Notes under the pieces: model-generated | Told to the model about the DNA's origin: nothing | Database searches by the model: none | The model's input: the letters and a program-made list of their open reading frames with translations, nothing else | Shown here: positions 52,540 through 63,855 of the stretch, one piece after another | Numbering within the stretch: the first letter of the stretch is position 1 | Layout of the letters: the number at the start of each line of letters is the position of its first letter | From: Cristatella mucedo | Taxonomy: Eukaryota > Bryozoa > Phylactolaemata > Cristatellidae | Length of the DNA stretch: 64,000 nt | Assembly (NCBI GenBank): GCA_009760855.2 | Contig: WPIO01000002.1 | Coordinates: forward strand, 5,753,501-5,817,500 | Direction of reading: 5' to 3' | Position numbers and translations under genes: made by a program

Positions 52540-52661
52540 TGTTGGCTACTGAATGCGTACCGAAAGCCACTTTTGCTGTGAGTACGCTATAAAAAACTCT
52601 CCTGCCTAACACCCACATGGTCTTTATGGCTTTGTGGAGTTACAGATGGGGATACATTACA
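52540..52661 (+). mobile_element. Mini-LTR-like repeat, copy 1 (122 bp)
   Basis: Begins TGTTGGCTACTGAATGCG and ends GGGGATACATTACA, with CTATAAAAAACTCTCCTG in the middle as a TATA-like box. Same layout as 62237-62356 and 63730-63855. Strand is arbitrary. Confidence 0.65.
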
Positions 52662-53934
52662 TCAAATTAAGCGACCCTCAAGTTTTTATTTGGCGATCCT
52701 GCAGCAGCATGGCCAGGATTGAAAGGCGACTATGATCAGTAAGGTACTCATGGCAAACAGAACGGCACTAAATTACTTTCCATCGACTAGGAACAAACAG
52801 CTTCAAGTTTGAAGGAGTTAGGGCCAATTAGGTATTGGTTTTCGCTTCGAAATATCAGCCCGTTCAGTACGGTAATTGTGAGCCAGAACTGTACCACAGA
52901 ATCTAATTCAATGAGCGTTATGGCATTCTTTTGTCGAATGGCTGCAGCGCCTTATACATGTCTGAAACATTTTCATCGTACGAGTGCAGTTGCTCACGAG
53001 GAGCCCAGCTCTGAGTGTCTATTATTACCAGCTCTCTACACACACTACGATAAAAGACAGTGTGAGTAATAGAACCACAATCCCATCCATCCTCTACATC
53101 TTAGTGACATTCTGATATGGACTTGTCTGGTATGCCTAGGAGAGAATTTTGATCACTGAGGAGAATCAGGTTAAGGCCAAGTACATGGCGATGAAAATTT
53201 TGGGGTCAAGCTGAACGCCATCATTTCCTTTTCAGTTTGGGCTTAGCGATATATAGGCCCAGGATTCAGCATGAGAGCCATATTGAAACGGCTGTTCATT
53301 CTTCTAGAGAAAAACTCAAATGAATGCTGAAAAACATCAATATAAAGTGACGAGCGGATTTAAAATTAAATAAGCTTGGAAGTAAATCCTTAGCATTCTG
53401 TGTTTAACCACTTCAAAGGATTCGATACATTTGTCATCCCAGTATCACGGCACACACAGCTGTGTAACATTTTGCAGCGGTTTACTGATCTTGAACCTTT
53501 TGTAAGATTTTCTATGTAGTTTTCCATTCCAAGGAACTATAACACATCTTTCGATGAAGGTGTGGGCATGTGCCTTACACCATTTGTCAGCAGTGCTGGA
53601 GTCTGATACGAAGTTTCAGTTTTTCTGAGCCTAAATTTCTATGCATTTTAAGGCGCAAGTTAAATCTACGCCTTCTCTGTAGATCATAGACTCCGATTAC
53701 TTGATCGTCGTCCGGTGACGAAAATTTCAGCGATGTATTTTTAGAATCTTGGATGTTTGAGTTGTGATAAGAAATAATGCTTTGAAAGACCCTGGGAGGG
53801 GACTCGATAGACCAAATGGCATACGTTAGTATCTGCAGTGACCAAACTGTGTCGCAGTAATGTAATGTAATGTGTCTCCGTCTGTAGCTCCACAAAGTCA
53901 TAAAGACTATGTGGGTGTTACGCAGGACAGTTTT
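52662..53934. other. Mostly unrecognised
   Basis: A 120-codon minus open stretch (53949-53587) adjoins the LINE-B copy and may be its downstream continuation, but I could not show it. Confidence 0.35.
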
Positions 53935-54965
53935 GTATAGCGTACTCAAAGCCTAAAGCGTACTCTAAGCCGCTATCGGTACGCATTTGGTAGCCAACAG
54001 ACTTCATCTCGCGCAACAAAGAGAAAGTGGGAAACATAGCAGAGTCAGGAGACCAGTTGAGGTAGTGAGTAGCATGGAAGTAGCAGCGCAGTACCCCTGG
54101 AAAGGATGAGCTATAGTCGGAAGCAGGAGAGTAGTTGTCCTTGCGCAAGAATTGTGGAAGCGAGATCCACATTCTGGGACTTGCAAAGCTAAAGGTTCTG
54201 TCGCCAACGATCTTCAAGCTGAGGAATGGAGCAGCAAATGTATTGTCCATACAGGTCCCGAGGGCATGAAGAGGCTAAAACTGATGCAGCAGTTCAGCTA
54301 GGTACGAAGGAGACCAGTCGTGGTATACCTTGTAGGTGAGCGTAAGAACTTTGCTCTGTATCCGTTGGTCAATGGGCAGCCATCATAGCTCTTTTAGCAA
54401 AGGAGACATGTGGTAAAACCTCTCGGACTTGAAAACTGTCCTTGCAGCCGTAGTCATAGCCAGCTGCCATATTCTCGTTGCTTTCCGTGGTAGCCCAGCC
54501 AAAGGGAATTACAATAATGAAGCCAAGACAGAATTAAGGAGCTAGTTAGAATTTTTGCAAGCCATTATGGAAGACAGCTCCTAATCTTAGATAGGGATCG
54601 AACGTAATGGCTAGCTGTGGAATCAATAATCTGAATGAAGCTTTTTAAATTAATGCAGCTGTCGAAAGCAACACATACATTTCGAGCACGTGGTGATGGT
54701 TGCACGACAGCATCACTAATTGTAAGAGCAAAGCCTTTTAGTCCAGCTACACGCTTAGGGTGTCCTATGAGCAGCAGTTTGGTTTTATTGTCATTTACTT
54801 TCAAGAAGTTTTCCAAAATCCCTGATCGAATTTCGGCAAGACAAGCATTCAGTTTATCAGTTGGTGCAGCAGATTCCGACGGTTTGAATGGCAAATACAG
54901 CTGAGTATCGTCAGCATTAAAGTGATATCCTATCCAATCGTGTATCTCGAAATTCTATGCAGTGG
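53935..54965 (-). mobile_element. LINE-B, RT palm to C-terminus
   Basis: Minus strand starts in the palm with GYHFNADDTQLYLPFKPS, where the usual Tyr of the YADD box reads Asn or lies offset. It continues NDNKTKLLLIGHPKRVAGLK, VVQPSPRARNVCVAFDSC, SLSKIRSCLP, then ASPRMWISLPQFLRKDNY. The RT wording differs clearly from the L2 copies, so this is a separate family. 5'-truncated and broken. Confidence 0.78.
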
Positions 54966-54984
54966 TACTGAGTACACTGTTGGT

Positions 54985-55300
54985 TGGTTCGTGCACACCC
55001 AAGAAACGCCAGCCGACGACCAATGCCCCCAACTTATTATTCTTCGCACGGAGCAGAAGGACGCACGACTCCTTTCGCCCTCTCTCCCACTGAGCATTTG
55101 ACCGTAGACCACCACATCGCACATTCCCACCCCGATGATACATCCAACATCTGTCTACCAGTGGGTTAGCGAAGAAACAACGCCAGCCTGTTTCCAAGCC
55201 AAATAAGAGGCGGACCACAGGTGAGCCCGTCCCGGTGATACATCCAACAGCTGTTCACCGGCAGATTAGTGTAGGAACAGTACCGACCAGTGCCCCAGCC
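54985..55300 (-). repeat. Repeat C, two units in tandem
   Basis: One unit covers 54985-55200, the other 55230-55300. Each reads, on the minus strand, a version of NPLVDRCWMYHRG (second unit NLPVNSCWMYHRDG). Related to 16531-16688. Confidence 0.6.
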
Positions 55301-55854
55301 ACGTCGGATCCGGACCAGCGTGCAGAAGTTAAGCGCTGGCATATCATCACTCTACATGCCCTTGTGATCTTAAAATCCCAATTGCCCAGAAGCAGCACAA
55401 GTAAATGCAAAGTGACAAACGGCATAGAGCACACCGGGCTGCTACAAAAGTAACACTACATATCCAAAACGTCGCAAAACGAGAGTACCGTATCACTACA
55501 AGAGCCAACGTTAACTGCTGACCCCACAGGCAGGCTGGTTGCCTCACAGCGGCTCGAAAAACAATTAGGGGACGTGCCATCATTTAAATGAAATCACAGC
55601 ACCCTGATCAATAGATCAACCCATGACGTAGTCGGAGAACTTAGGCCAGACGCGGCAGTTGCGACAGCACGAGAAGCTGGCGGCTGCCCATTTCCTCTGC
55701 CCCGCCGTTCTGATCATCGTCACCGTACTGATATCGGCGAGCGTATTGGCGGCTGACTGGGTGACCCCACAGGTAGGCGATCTATCTCACGGCGGCTCGA
55801 AGGAGGCACGCTGGAGCACGGACTTTCGCGACCAACCGGAAACATCGTAAGCTT

Positions 55855-55965
55855 CGTGACTATGGCCGATGGCCATAGTCACAAAGCTGACTTCCTCAGC
55901 CGCCGTTTTGCAAAGCCATAGTCACAAAGCTGACTTCCGCAGCCACCGTTTTGCTACCTCGGCCG
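55855..55965. repeat. Perfect palindrome plus tandem duplication
   Basis: GTGACTATGGCC and GGCCATAGTCAC flank a 3-base GAT loop at about 55857-55883. The right arm begins a unit (CCATAGTCACAAAGCTGACT TCC...) that is repeated once in tandem about 45 bases later. Confidence 0.8.
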
Positions 55966-57399
55966 TCGTCGCTCCAGCCATTCTGCGGGCTCTGCCGCCG
56001 CGTCTCCAACCTGCACCACCGCACCTTCGACCTGCTCAAAATCTCCAGCCTTCTCAGACGCTCCGACCTGCGCCAACTCTCCGGCCTGCGTAGCGTCACA
56101 GCCCACCGACTCGTCGCAGCACAACGTCACCTTCATTGCTTGCGCTGCATCGCATGCCGCTGCCTTTCTGCCAAACGACGCTGCCATCTCTATCTCGGAC
56201 GTTCGCACCGGCCTTGCGGACGGACGCCGCAGCCTCCTTCGCAGACGCGGCCGCCTCTCCGTTCGCTGCCCTGCCGCCGAACTCTTCCGTCTCGCTGCTG
56301 CACACCTCAGTCCCACAGTTGAACGTTGCCTTTCAGAACGCCGTTGCGTTAGGGCACATTATCTCCGAAGTGAGAGGATGTGGATAAAGAGAATCATGTG
56401 AGCTCTAACACTGACAAAATACTTCAAGCGACATTTATTGCTTTGCAATAAAGCATTGTGCGTAAATGGCATAACACCTACCCAAATTTTCGACAAGTCA
56501 TACGATTAGATTGATGTGGTCGGAGCATTGCAGCCCTCCTTCTTTGAATATGGAGTCGAGGAGTTTACAAACCATTACATGGGCTACAAAACTACAGTTG
56601 CTTGCACTTTTCTTAAGAAAAACGTATGCATCCTGATCGACAGGTTTAGTTTACGACCGAGAAATCGGAATTGCAAAGGTACAAGATGCGTTTGACAAGA
56701 GCTGAGATACTTTGAGACATTACCTAGCATTTGGATACTAATTATCATATTACTTAGTAGAGCAGGGACGCCTACTTTTAATTGTTATCATTGGTAAAGA
56801 AGGATAAGCATAGATGTAGCAGTTGCGTGTGCCGCAGCAACCTCTCCGATTCACTATTGAATCTTCATACAAGGCTACATTTATCAAATACAAAGTAGGA
56901 CACTGCTGAAAGTAATCACTCTTCAGCGATTCTGTAAATGAAGTAAGTTTATTTCTTGCTCCTTTACCGTCGATCTCTTCTGCGATTCCACATGTAAAAG
57001 TAGTTTTAGATTAAAAGATTCACAGTAATGCTCCAACCAATAACAGTTGCTTGCTGAAAGTCATCGTATGACGAGGGTCAATTCAAAGTAGTTGAACAGA
57101 AGTGCGTAGGCACAAAATGCAGTAGCTTAGACGAGTATGCGAGGTAAAAAGCGAAGGGAAAATGCTCTTTCTCGTACAACTGTCGCATCAAGCGACACTG
57201 CAAGCGAAGACTCTTCCGAGCATCCAGTTCGTCTTACTGCTCCGGGTGACACCCCAATCGCGATACTGCGCTCGTAACCAATTGCCACGAAGACCGTCGA
57301 GTGTTGATCACGTGACTAGAAGGAAACCAGTCGTCAACCGCACGAACGCACGCTGGCCGTGTAGCGTCCGCGGGAGCGTACAGTGGTCGGACGGTCGAG
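55966..57399. other. GC-rich to 56390, then AT-rich; no supported gene
   Basis: 55970-56320 is open in several frames on both strands, typical of GC-rich shadows. The AT-rich part below the unknown gene's stop codon is its likely 3' flank and contains AATAAA-type motifs on the minus strand near 56950. Confidence 0.35.
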
Positions 57400-59056
57400 C
57401 TAGTAGCGACCGCTCGGGTCGCGTGCTGTCGTCGATCCTGGTCTCGACTCCGTCTCGCTCGCAGCTCTCTTCAGCGCTATCCAATCACTTATTGGCACCT
57501 TCTGCCACTCCCCTTTCTTGAGGCTGTCGTGCACCGTTGTCTGTCTCGACTTTTGCTTGCTCTCTCTGTACTTGGCAATCAGCTCTTGCGCTTTCGGATC
57601 GCTCTTGACCTGCAACGCGAACGTAAGGTATGGGCGAATTCATTTCGGTTGCTGCATTTTTTTTAAACTACAGTACACAAGGAGCAAGCGTGCTAGTTTG
57701 CTACCTATTTTCACGGTGTTACATTCTCGCTCCCGTTCATCGCGCCATTGGGCGCTACAGTTACCTATCGAGACCATGGCATTGTGTAATGCTCGCATTC
57801 CAACGTGCTGAGACTAACAAAGCCGTACAACAGCGTAGGTGCAGCGTCGCCAACTGATGTACAGCTCTACGTCGGACAAACCACGCATTTCCCCGGTATA
57901 TCAATCTAAGATAAGAACCAGCGAGATATTTCTATCTAACTATCTCGCCGAAAATGAGTGTAAAAGCCGCGATGCGCTCGAATGCCAAGTGCAAGACGCT
58001 GACAGATATATTGGAGCCGCTTGGTCGTTGCACTGACACGTCCGAATCGACGCAAAAGAGCAGCGAAGTGACGGGTCTCGAGGTGCTAAATGCAATCCGT
58101 CATCAGAGCGAGAAACCTTGTGCTGCCGTCAACGTGGAGCATTCGCTGGCAGAAAGAAGTCGAAATTAAAATCGTCAAACGTAATGGGAGTGATCAGGGT
58201 CAAGCTAATTCCTAAGCAACTCAATTTGAGGAGGCCTAATCGAGAAGTCGCTGAACAAGTGAGATGCCAATAACCAAACTTCGTCGGACCTAATACAGAA
58301 AATTTTCACCCTGTCGGATTCTAATACTGAGACCTTTCGCCACAGGAGGCAGTCTATAAAAGGAGGACATACGAGAAACGGATCTGTTCCGGAGGATTGC
58401 TGTACGGGGATTGCTCGTAGCGCCAGATTTCGTCCGTCGCATGTGTGTATCTGTGTGTGCTTGCTTGAGCATAAGTTTGTGTATTTACGTGTTATGCGTA
58501 CATGCGTTTGTGAGTGTGTAAGTATGTGGGCGTGCGTGCTTGCGTGCGTGTGTGCGTGCGGCTTCAGAATGTTTAATCTTCTCACGTATACAAAGATCCT
58601 ACGATTGCTGACTTACTGACTACGACCATAAATTGCGACCGACGGAAAACTCGATCAGTGGAAAACGCCTACCGACTGACAGCAACCACCTGCACCTCAC
58701 CTCCATTTCCAATGAGATGACAGCTCTCATAGCCTCTCGCAAATCCTTGCCGGCTGGCGCGTCGATACTCGAGTTCATCTTGAGACTCTGCAAGGCCTCT
58801 TCCACGTGCTCTTGTATGGGAATCGATCTGCTGCGCCTATCGGCTGCGTCCGATGGACGTGCTGCTGATGCAGCTAGCGATCCTGCCAAACCCGGGGTTC
58901 TGGCTCCCGGCGAAGTGAGTCTGTGCATTCTGGCTGCGGCGTTGGTCGCACGATCTGTATAGTTGCTTCCTCGGAAATTTCTGTCAAACCAAGCGTCATC
59001 CCCACGAGTTTCAATCGTCCGCGCCGAACGAGATCGAAGTATCGGAGCTCTATGCA
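57400..59056 (-). CDS. Unrecognised gene, last two coding exons (5' part not found)
   Basis: Exon 58701-59056 begins after a TTCCTGCAG acceptor and ends at a GAG/GTGAGG donor. Exon 57400-57609 begins after GCGTTGCAG and runs to TAG. The junction is phase 0 and keeps one open frame of 187 residues. The first 60 residues are Arg- and Ser-rich and probably disordered (contains LTSPGARTPGLAGSL). Then comes a helix-like stretch (HVEEALQSLKMNSS, GKDLREAMRAVISLEMEV) that crosses the junction into KAQELIAKYRESKQKSR and VHDSLKKGEWQKVPISDWIALKR. The C-terminal end is Ser/Thr-rich. I do not recognise the family. The upstream exon must end with one base of a split codon (the exon starts with the last two bases, TG); I could not place it, but GC-rich DNA at 60.1-63.7 kb lies on the expected 5' side. 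It could instead be a recent pseudogene; intact splice sites and frame argue against that. Confidence 0.6.
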
Positions 59057-59329
59057 CTGCAGGAAGCGAGCGCCTACCTCAACGATGCGTCGAGCGCATG
59101 CACCGTTCCACCGGCTCCAGTTGGCTCCTCTTTAATGGCGGCGAGAATCGATGGGTCTGAGAATCTGGTTGAAAGGGACGCTCGCTTTCCTAGAGCATGC
59201 GAAAGATAAAAAGCAAGGCGTCGTGCAGAATCGTCGGCTGGCGGCCTGTTTCTCGCAGCTTGTAATTACCAAACCCAGTATGCAATCCTGACCAGCTTCA
59301 CAAGCTGCCCGGGTACGGCTACTACTACT

Positions 59330-59418
59330 ACTACTACTAATAAAAATAATGTACTTGATAAAGCGCTCTCAGAGAGCTTAATCTCTTTCTAGGCGCTTTA
59401 CATTTGCTGCAAAGGGAC
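59330..59418 (-). mobile_element. Tail-only L2 insertion
   Basis: (CTA)n, AATAAAAATAATGTACTTG, then the antisense stem-loop with AAAGCGCTCTCAGAGAGC and CTAGGCGCTTTACATTTGC. No more of the LINE is present. The stem is well preserved, suggesting recent insertion. Confidence 0.85.
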
Positions 59419-59659
59419 GTACTGTCCAGCTTCTTCTAGTGCTGGTGTTCTGTTCTTTCTAGACCTTCCCTGTGATATTATCTTGCCTACCCCTGTTGCT
59501 GCTCTGTACCATGCTCGTTATCGCTTTGAGTATTTCCGATATATCTTACTCAATCTTACTTACCTACTCGCTCACTCGGTCTGTGCTCCCTATCCTTCAT
59601 CCCCTCTCCCATTTCGTATCTCTATTTCCTCCCTACCCTTTAGCTCTCCTTTTTAATCT

Positions 59660-59850
59660 TTAGACTTCTCTCTCCCTCTCTCTCTCTCTCTCTCGCTCTC
59701 TCTTTCTTCTTTGCTTCTCCTCTCCTCTCCTCTCCTCTCCTCGTTCCCCCAATCTCTCACTCTCTCATTCCTCCTTCCACTCGCACTCTCTCCTCTTCAC
59801 TCAAGTCCTCCATTATCCACTCTCAATATCGCTCTAGATATATATCTGCA
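59660..59850. repeat. CT-rich low-complexity tract
   Basis: CTCTC runs, including a CTCCT minisatellite-like stretch near 59718-59745. Confidence 0.9.
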
Positions 59851-59977
59851 CACACACACAGGCGCCCGCACGTACATAATACATGCACGCACCTTCGTAC
59901 ACTAGCATTTAAGCATGTATAATCTATACTCACCATTATACAGTATATTAATCTCTCTCACCATTACTACACATGTA

Positions 59978-59978
<1 letters not shown>

Positions 59979-60042
<64 letters not shown>
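59979..60042. repeat. (AT)n microsatellite
   Basis: About 30 TA units with one AA interruption. Confidence 0.95.
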
Positions 60043-60046
<4 letters not shown>

Positions 60047-60099
60047 CTCCCCATCTCAGCTCCTCTCTCCTTTCACGACTAAAGTTACGGTCGGCTTCT

Positions 60100-60880
60100 G
60101 TCAGTAACGCTTCGGCAAGAGTACGAGACGAGCAAGCCCGCGGCGCGGTTAACGATTGTGAGGGGGCTCCGCCGCTACGGCGTCTGGCATTGTCGCGCTA
60201 TCAAACGCTTCGACTCCGGGGGCAGGCAGCCGACTCTGCGCTGCTGTAAGCCAGCTCAGCGTCTGACTCCAGGGCCACTCACACGAGGCTGCCGGAAATG
60301 GCGCTGCTAGAAACGCGTCTGTCCGGCGACGAGACGAAGCCGCCCGCGGGGCCGTCGGCTCTCAGTCGGTCTAGGTGACGACGCGCTCCGGAGTGGCCAG
60401 GCCGCCTACGCGTCTCGCGAGTGAGCGTCGCCGCCGCCGCTGTCTCGGCAGCGGCGGCGGCAGCGTCGCTGTCGCGGAATGTGAGCAAGAATTCGACGCC
60501 GCTGCGCTCCGCGGATGCGCGCTGCGCACGCCCCTCCCTGAAATTCACGCGGCGGGGCCGAGCACCAGCGGCTTTTACCTTCGCCGCTTTCCCTAGCGCC
60601 CGGAGAGATGCCGAGGCTGGCGGCGGGGCGCTCGCATGCGTCGAACGAGCAACTCGAGCTGCAACGAGAAAGGGATAGATAGATCAGCCGCTACCTTTTC
60701 CCTAGCGCCGCTTTGAGCCAGCCTGTCGGAGCGGTGCCGCCGAGCCAGCGAGCGGCGGCACCGCTCTGCGATCGGAAGTCTCCTTCTCCTCCTCCTCCTC
60801 CTCCGCTAGCGCGAGCTCGAGGGCGACCACTCGCAGCGACGCTAGCTACTTCCACTCGGTTATTCGGACTGCGGAGGCGT
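60100..60880. promoter_or_regulatory. CpG-rich region, possible promoter of the unknown minus-strand gene
   Basis: Strong rise in GC and in CpG against the AT-rich surroundings. It lies about 1.1 kb 5' of the first identified exon. No start exon could be fixed. Two further CpG-rich blocks follow at 61320-62130 and 62660-63720. Confidence 0.4.
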
Positions 60881-60887
60881 ACGGTAA

Positions 60888-61220
60888 TAATAGGAGTAGT
60901 GATGCATTTGGGTAGCGCCCTCAGAAAACTGAAAGTCTCTTTAGGCACTTTGAAGTTGCTGCATAGAAAGTACTACCAAATGATTGGTGGTAACATCCAC
61001 GTGCAGCAAGTACAGTGCAAGCATGCATATGCCCTCGCATGGCGAATCAAAAAGACACACTAAATGCCGTAGTAAACATGTGTGGTTTAAGCTTCTTTTT
61101 AAATTTCGGTATGTCAGGGGACATTGAGAGGTGCGTCGGGAGTGAGTTCCGGGCTTTGGGATTTCATGAATTAAAGGCATGGTCTCTAAAGGTTTTGAGA
61201 TTCGCACGAGGCTTTGATCA
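60888..61220 (-). mobile_element. L2 3' end, minus strand
   Basis: AATAATAGGAGTAGTGATGC, antisense tail, then 3' UTR and C-terminal domain pieces (FRALGFHELKA on the plus strand is its antisense). Confidence 0.8.
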
Positions 61221-61310
61221 TTCTTTCTTTACAGCCAATGTAAAGTGCCGAGAAAGACATTGAGTTCTCCGAGAGTGCTATAACAGAAGTTAAACTATTT
61301 TTATATCATA
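61221..61310 (+). mobile_element. L2 tail, plus strand, abutting the minus copy
   Basis: CCAATGTAAAGTGCCGAGAA, GACATTGAGTTCTCCGAGAG, then AT-rich end. It meets the minus-strand copy back to back. Confidence 0.7.
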
Positions 61311-62134
61311 GCTAAATAATGGAAGCAGTAGCGCTGCAGTGCACTCCTAGTGCAACGTGGGCATTTCCGCGACAATGTGCCCAAGCGAACAAGCCCTCGT
61401 TCGTCCATCGAGCAGCGAGAGCGGCCTTTCTCGCTGACGGCGAAATAGCAGACCTCGAATGTGCTCGCTCGGATGGGAGAGCTCGGACAATCGTAATTCT
61501 TTCGCGCGAGCGCGCGACGCCCGAACGCTTTCAACGGCCGAGTCACAATGGTTCGCTGCACTCGCGCGCGTCGCACCTGCGCGTCGGCCCCTTGGGACTC
61601 GGAGGCGTCTTTCCTCAAGTCGCGCGCGTGGATTCCCGCTAGCCTGCACCTGCGCCCACGACCCTGTCCGGCGAGTCGCGCCTTGGCGCAGCACCGCGAC
61701 GAAGCGCAGGCGTCGCCGGGGTTCCCACTCAGAGGACAGCGAATTCCTGTGCTCATTGCTGGCTCATCGTTCGATGGCGAGACGTCGAATGCGCTTGCGA
61801 TGAGCCACACCACTGACACCAAGACGGAGAGCTTGTGAAAGTCTTCCTCGTTGATGCCACGCAGTCGCTTGGTGTAATTGAAACGCCACGCTGGGCCAGA
61901 CGCGGTAGAAGCTCACGCCGGGGACGCGACGGGGCGCTATTTCAGATCCCCGAGGCCCGGCCGGAGGTACGAGCTAAGACGGCGCGTGAAGGTCAGGCAC
62001 CTTTGCGCGCAAGAACGAAGCGGACAGGCGGTAAGGCGGTGAGCGCCGATTTATATTTCCCTGCAGCGTGCCGAACTCTAATAGCGCCGGGAGCTGAATG
62101 GCGACGGCGAGGAACCGATCACGGCACCCCGCTG
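61311..62134. other. CpG-rich block, no supported exon
   Basis: Open in most frames because of composition. A 173-codon minus frame (61822-61301) has a hydrophobic start but no homologue I recognise. Confidence 0.35.
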
Positions 62135-62655
62135 GTTTCACTTCCTTCACGACATCCCCTGACTTGACCAAATGTAATAAGAAATTAAAAACGCACCAAT
62201 TTATGGCAGAATTTAGTTCTGCGATTCGCCCTAGTCTGTCGGCTACCGAATGCCTACCGAAAGCCGCTTAGGCTGTGATTGCGCTTTACAACACTCTGCT
62301 GTGTAACACCCACATAGTCTTTGGCTTTGCAGAGTCACAGACAGAGATACATGACATTATGTACTTATGCGTGCTGATGCACTGTTGCATGCTGCCACTA
62401 ACCACACTTGCATGCTGACCCTGTGCGTGTCACCCCTGACCATGTTGTTCTTCTTGTTTATCAAGCACGATACCACTCACCATTCGATCGTGTTTCCTTT
62501 GTAGGAATTAAACTGCCTAGAAAGAGATTGAGCTCCGTGAAGGCGCTTGCATTATTTTATTTGTATTATATATTTATTTGTATATTGTATTATTTATTTG
62601 TATTATTTAGGCAAGTGTATTATTATTATTATTATTCGTATTATTTGTCGGCGGA
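62135..62655 (+). mobile_element. L2 3' end with nested mini-LTR repeat
   Basis: TTCACGACATCCCCTGACTT, a short C-terminal remnant, break at 62237-62356, then 3' UTR (CATGCTGACCCTGTGCGTG) and tail (CTAGAAAGAGATTGAGC) with a long ATT-rich end. Confidence 0.87.
62237..62356 (+). mobile_element. Mini-LTR-like repeat, copy 2 (120 bp), inside an L2
   Basis: TGTCGGCTACCGAATGCC ... CAGAGATACATGACA. The known L2 sequence on both sides sets its limits independently of the TG...CA ends. Confidence 0.75.
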
Positions 62656-63061
62656 GGCCAAGGCTAGGTCAGCGTTTTTATCAACTGACTCCCGCAGATG
62701 TAAATCCGGCGCTCTTCCCACAATCCGTTCTCCGAGAGCCCGGCTCGCGCCGGCTTGTCCGACAGCGAGCGCGCGGCGCACGAGCGGGAGCTGTGGCCGC
62801 ACGAGCCGGAGCCGCTGCGCGCTTGCGCGTCAGACTGCTCGGCAGCGGCAGCAGCAGGGTGCCAGACGGCGAGGCGTTTGCGCCTTGGAGAATTTCAGCT
62901 GCGCACATTTACGCGATAACCGGACTCTGCTGTCGGTTCGCGAATGTCGACGAGGTTTCAGGTTGGTAAGAGGCGCCTCGATTTGCGGTCCTCCACCACC
63001 TCTGGTCGCTGCTACTGAACGCGAGCCGCGGCGTGGCTGCCCACGGTAGCGCACGCTTGCA

Positions 63062-63105
<44 letters not shown>

Positions 63106-63729
63106 AGGCCGCGGCGAGCTCTTGCAGCGGCCTTGGCGGCAGCGCTCTCACGCGACGAAGTCGAGGGTATGTCCGTTTCGCACTTTTTCGCTCGCGCGGT
63201 TCGACGTAGAGTTTTGGCGATCGGCGGACATTTTTTCGGGGGCCACTCGGTTGCGGTCCTGCAAAAGAGAGGCCAACGATTTCGTGCAAATACTTAAACG
63301 ACTTCTCGCGTGAACTCACGAGCTTAAACGTTGCGGTACTCGAGCGCTCCCCTTCCCGCAGCCACTCGGATCGTAGCAAAGTGAGAGCACCTTGTTGAGT
63401 CTATCTCTCTCGCGCGCGCGCACGACTGGCAGGCAGCCGGAGATGCGCTGTCTGACGGCGCATCCTAAAATCCCAGTGTGCATCGCGTCGAATCCTAAAA
63501 TTGGCTCTGGCACCGATCTGGCTCTCCGTCATGTTCGGCGCTGCGAGCTGTACATTCCGCAGATGCAAGTGCAGACAGCGAGCGCGCTTCCCTTCGGTTT
63601 CACTCGCGAGTCACTCGAAGACAACTCGGTGGTTGGGTGCCAGACGTTTTATACGCTCAGCTGCCTTCCTCCTCCCTCGCACGCCGATAAGAAAGCGAGA
63701 GCAGTTATTGACTGGCCACACTCACGGTC
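62656..63729. other. CpG-rich block
   Basis: High CpG density and a (CGG)n run. Open frames on both strands are compositional; no exon supported. Confidence 0.4.
63062..63105. repeat. (GCG)n trinucleotide run, about 14 units
   Basis: Uninterrupted, within the CpG-rich block. Confidence 0.95.
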
Positions 63730-63855
63730 TGTCGGCTGCTGCTTATATATATATATACGACGCTCCAGACTTAGAGCACGCTAGAGGAAACTCTCCTGTG
63801 TAACATCCACGTAATCTGTATGACTTTATTGTATTGCAGACGGAGCCACATTACA
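63730..63855 (+). mobile_element. Mini-LTR-like repeat, copy 3 (126 bp)
   Basis: TGTCGGCTGCTGCTTATATA ... GAGCCACATTACA. Middle part GGAAACTCTCCTGTGTAACA, as in the other copies. Confidence 0.65.

Noticed and set aside
61301-61822. 173-codon minus ORF with hydrophobic start
   Set aside because: Lies in a CpG-rich block where every frame is open; no domain, no splice context.
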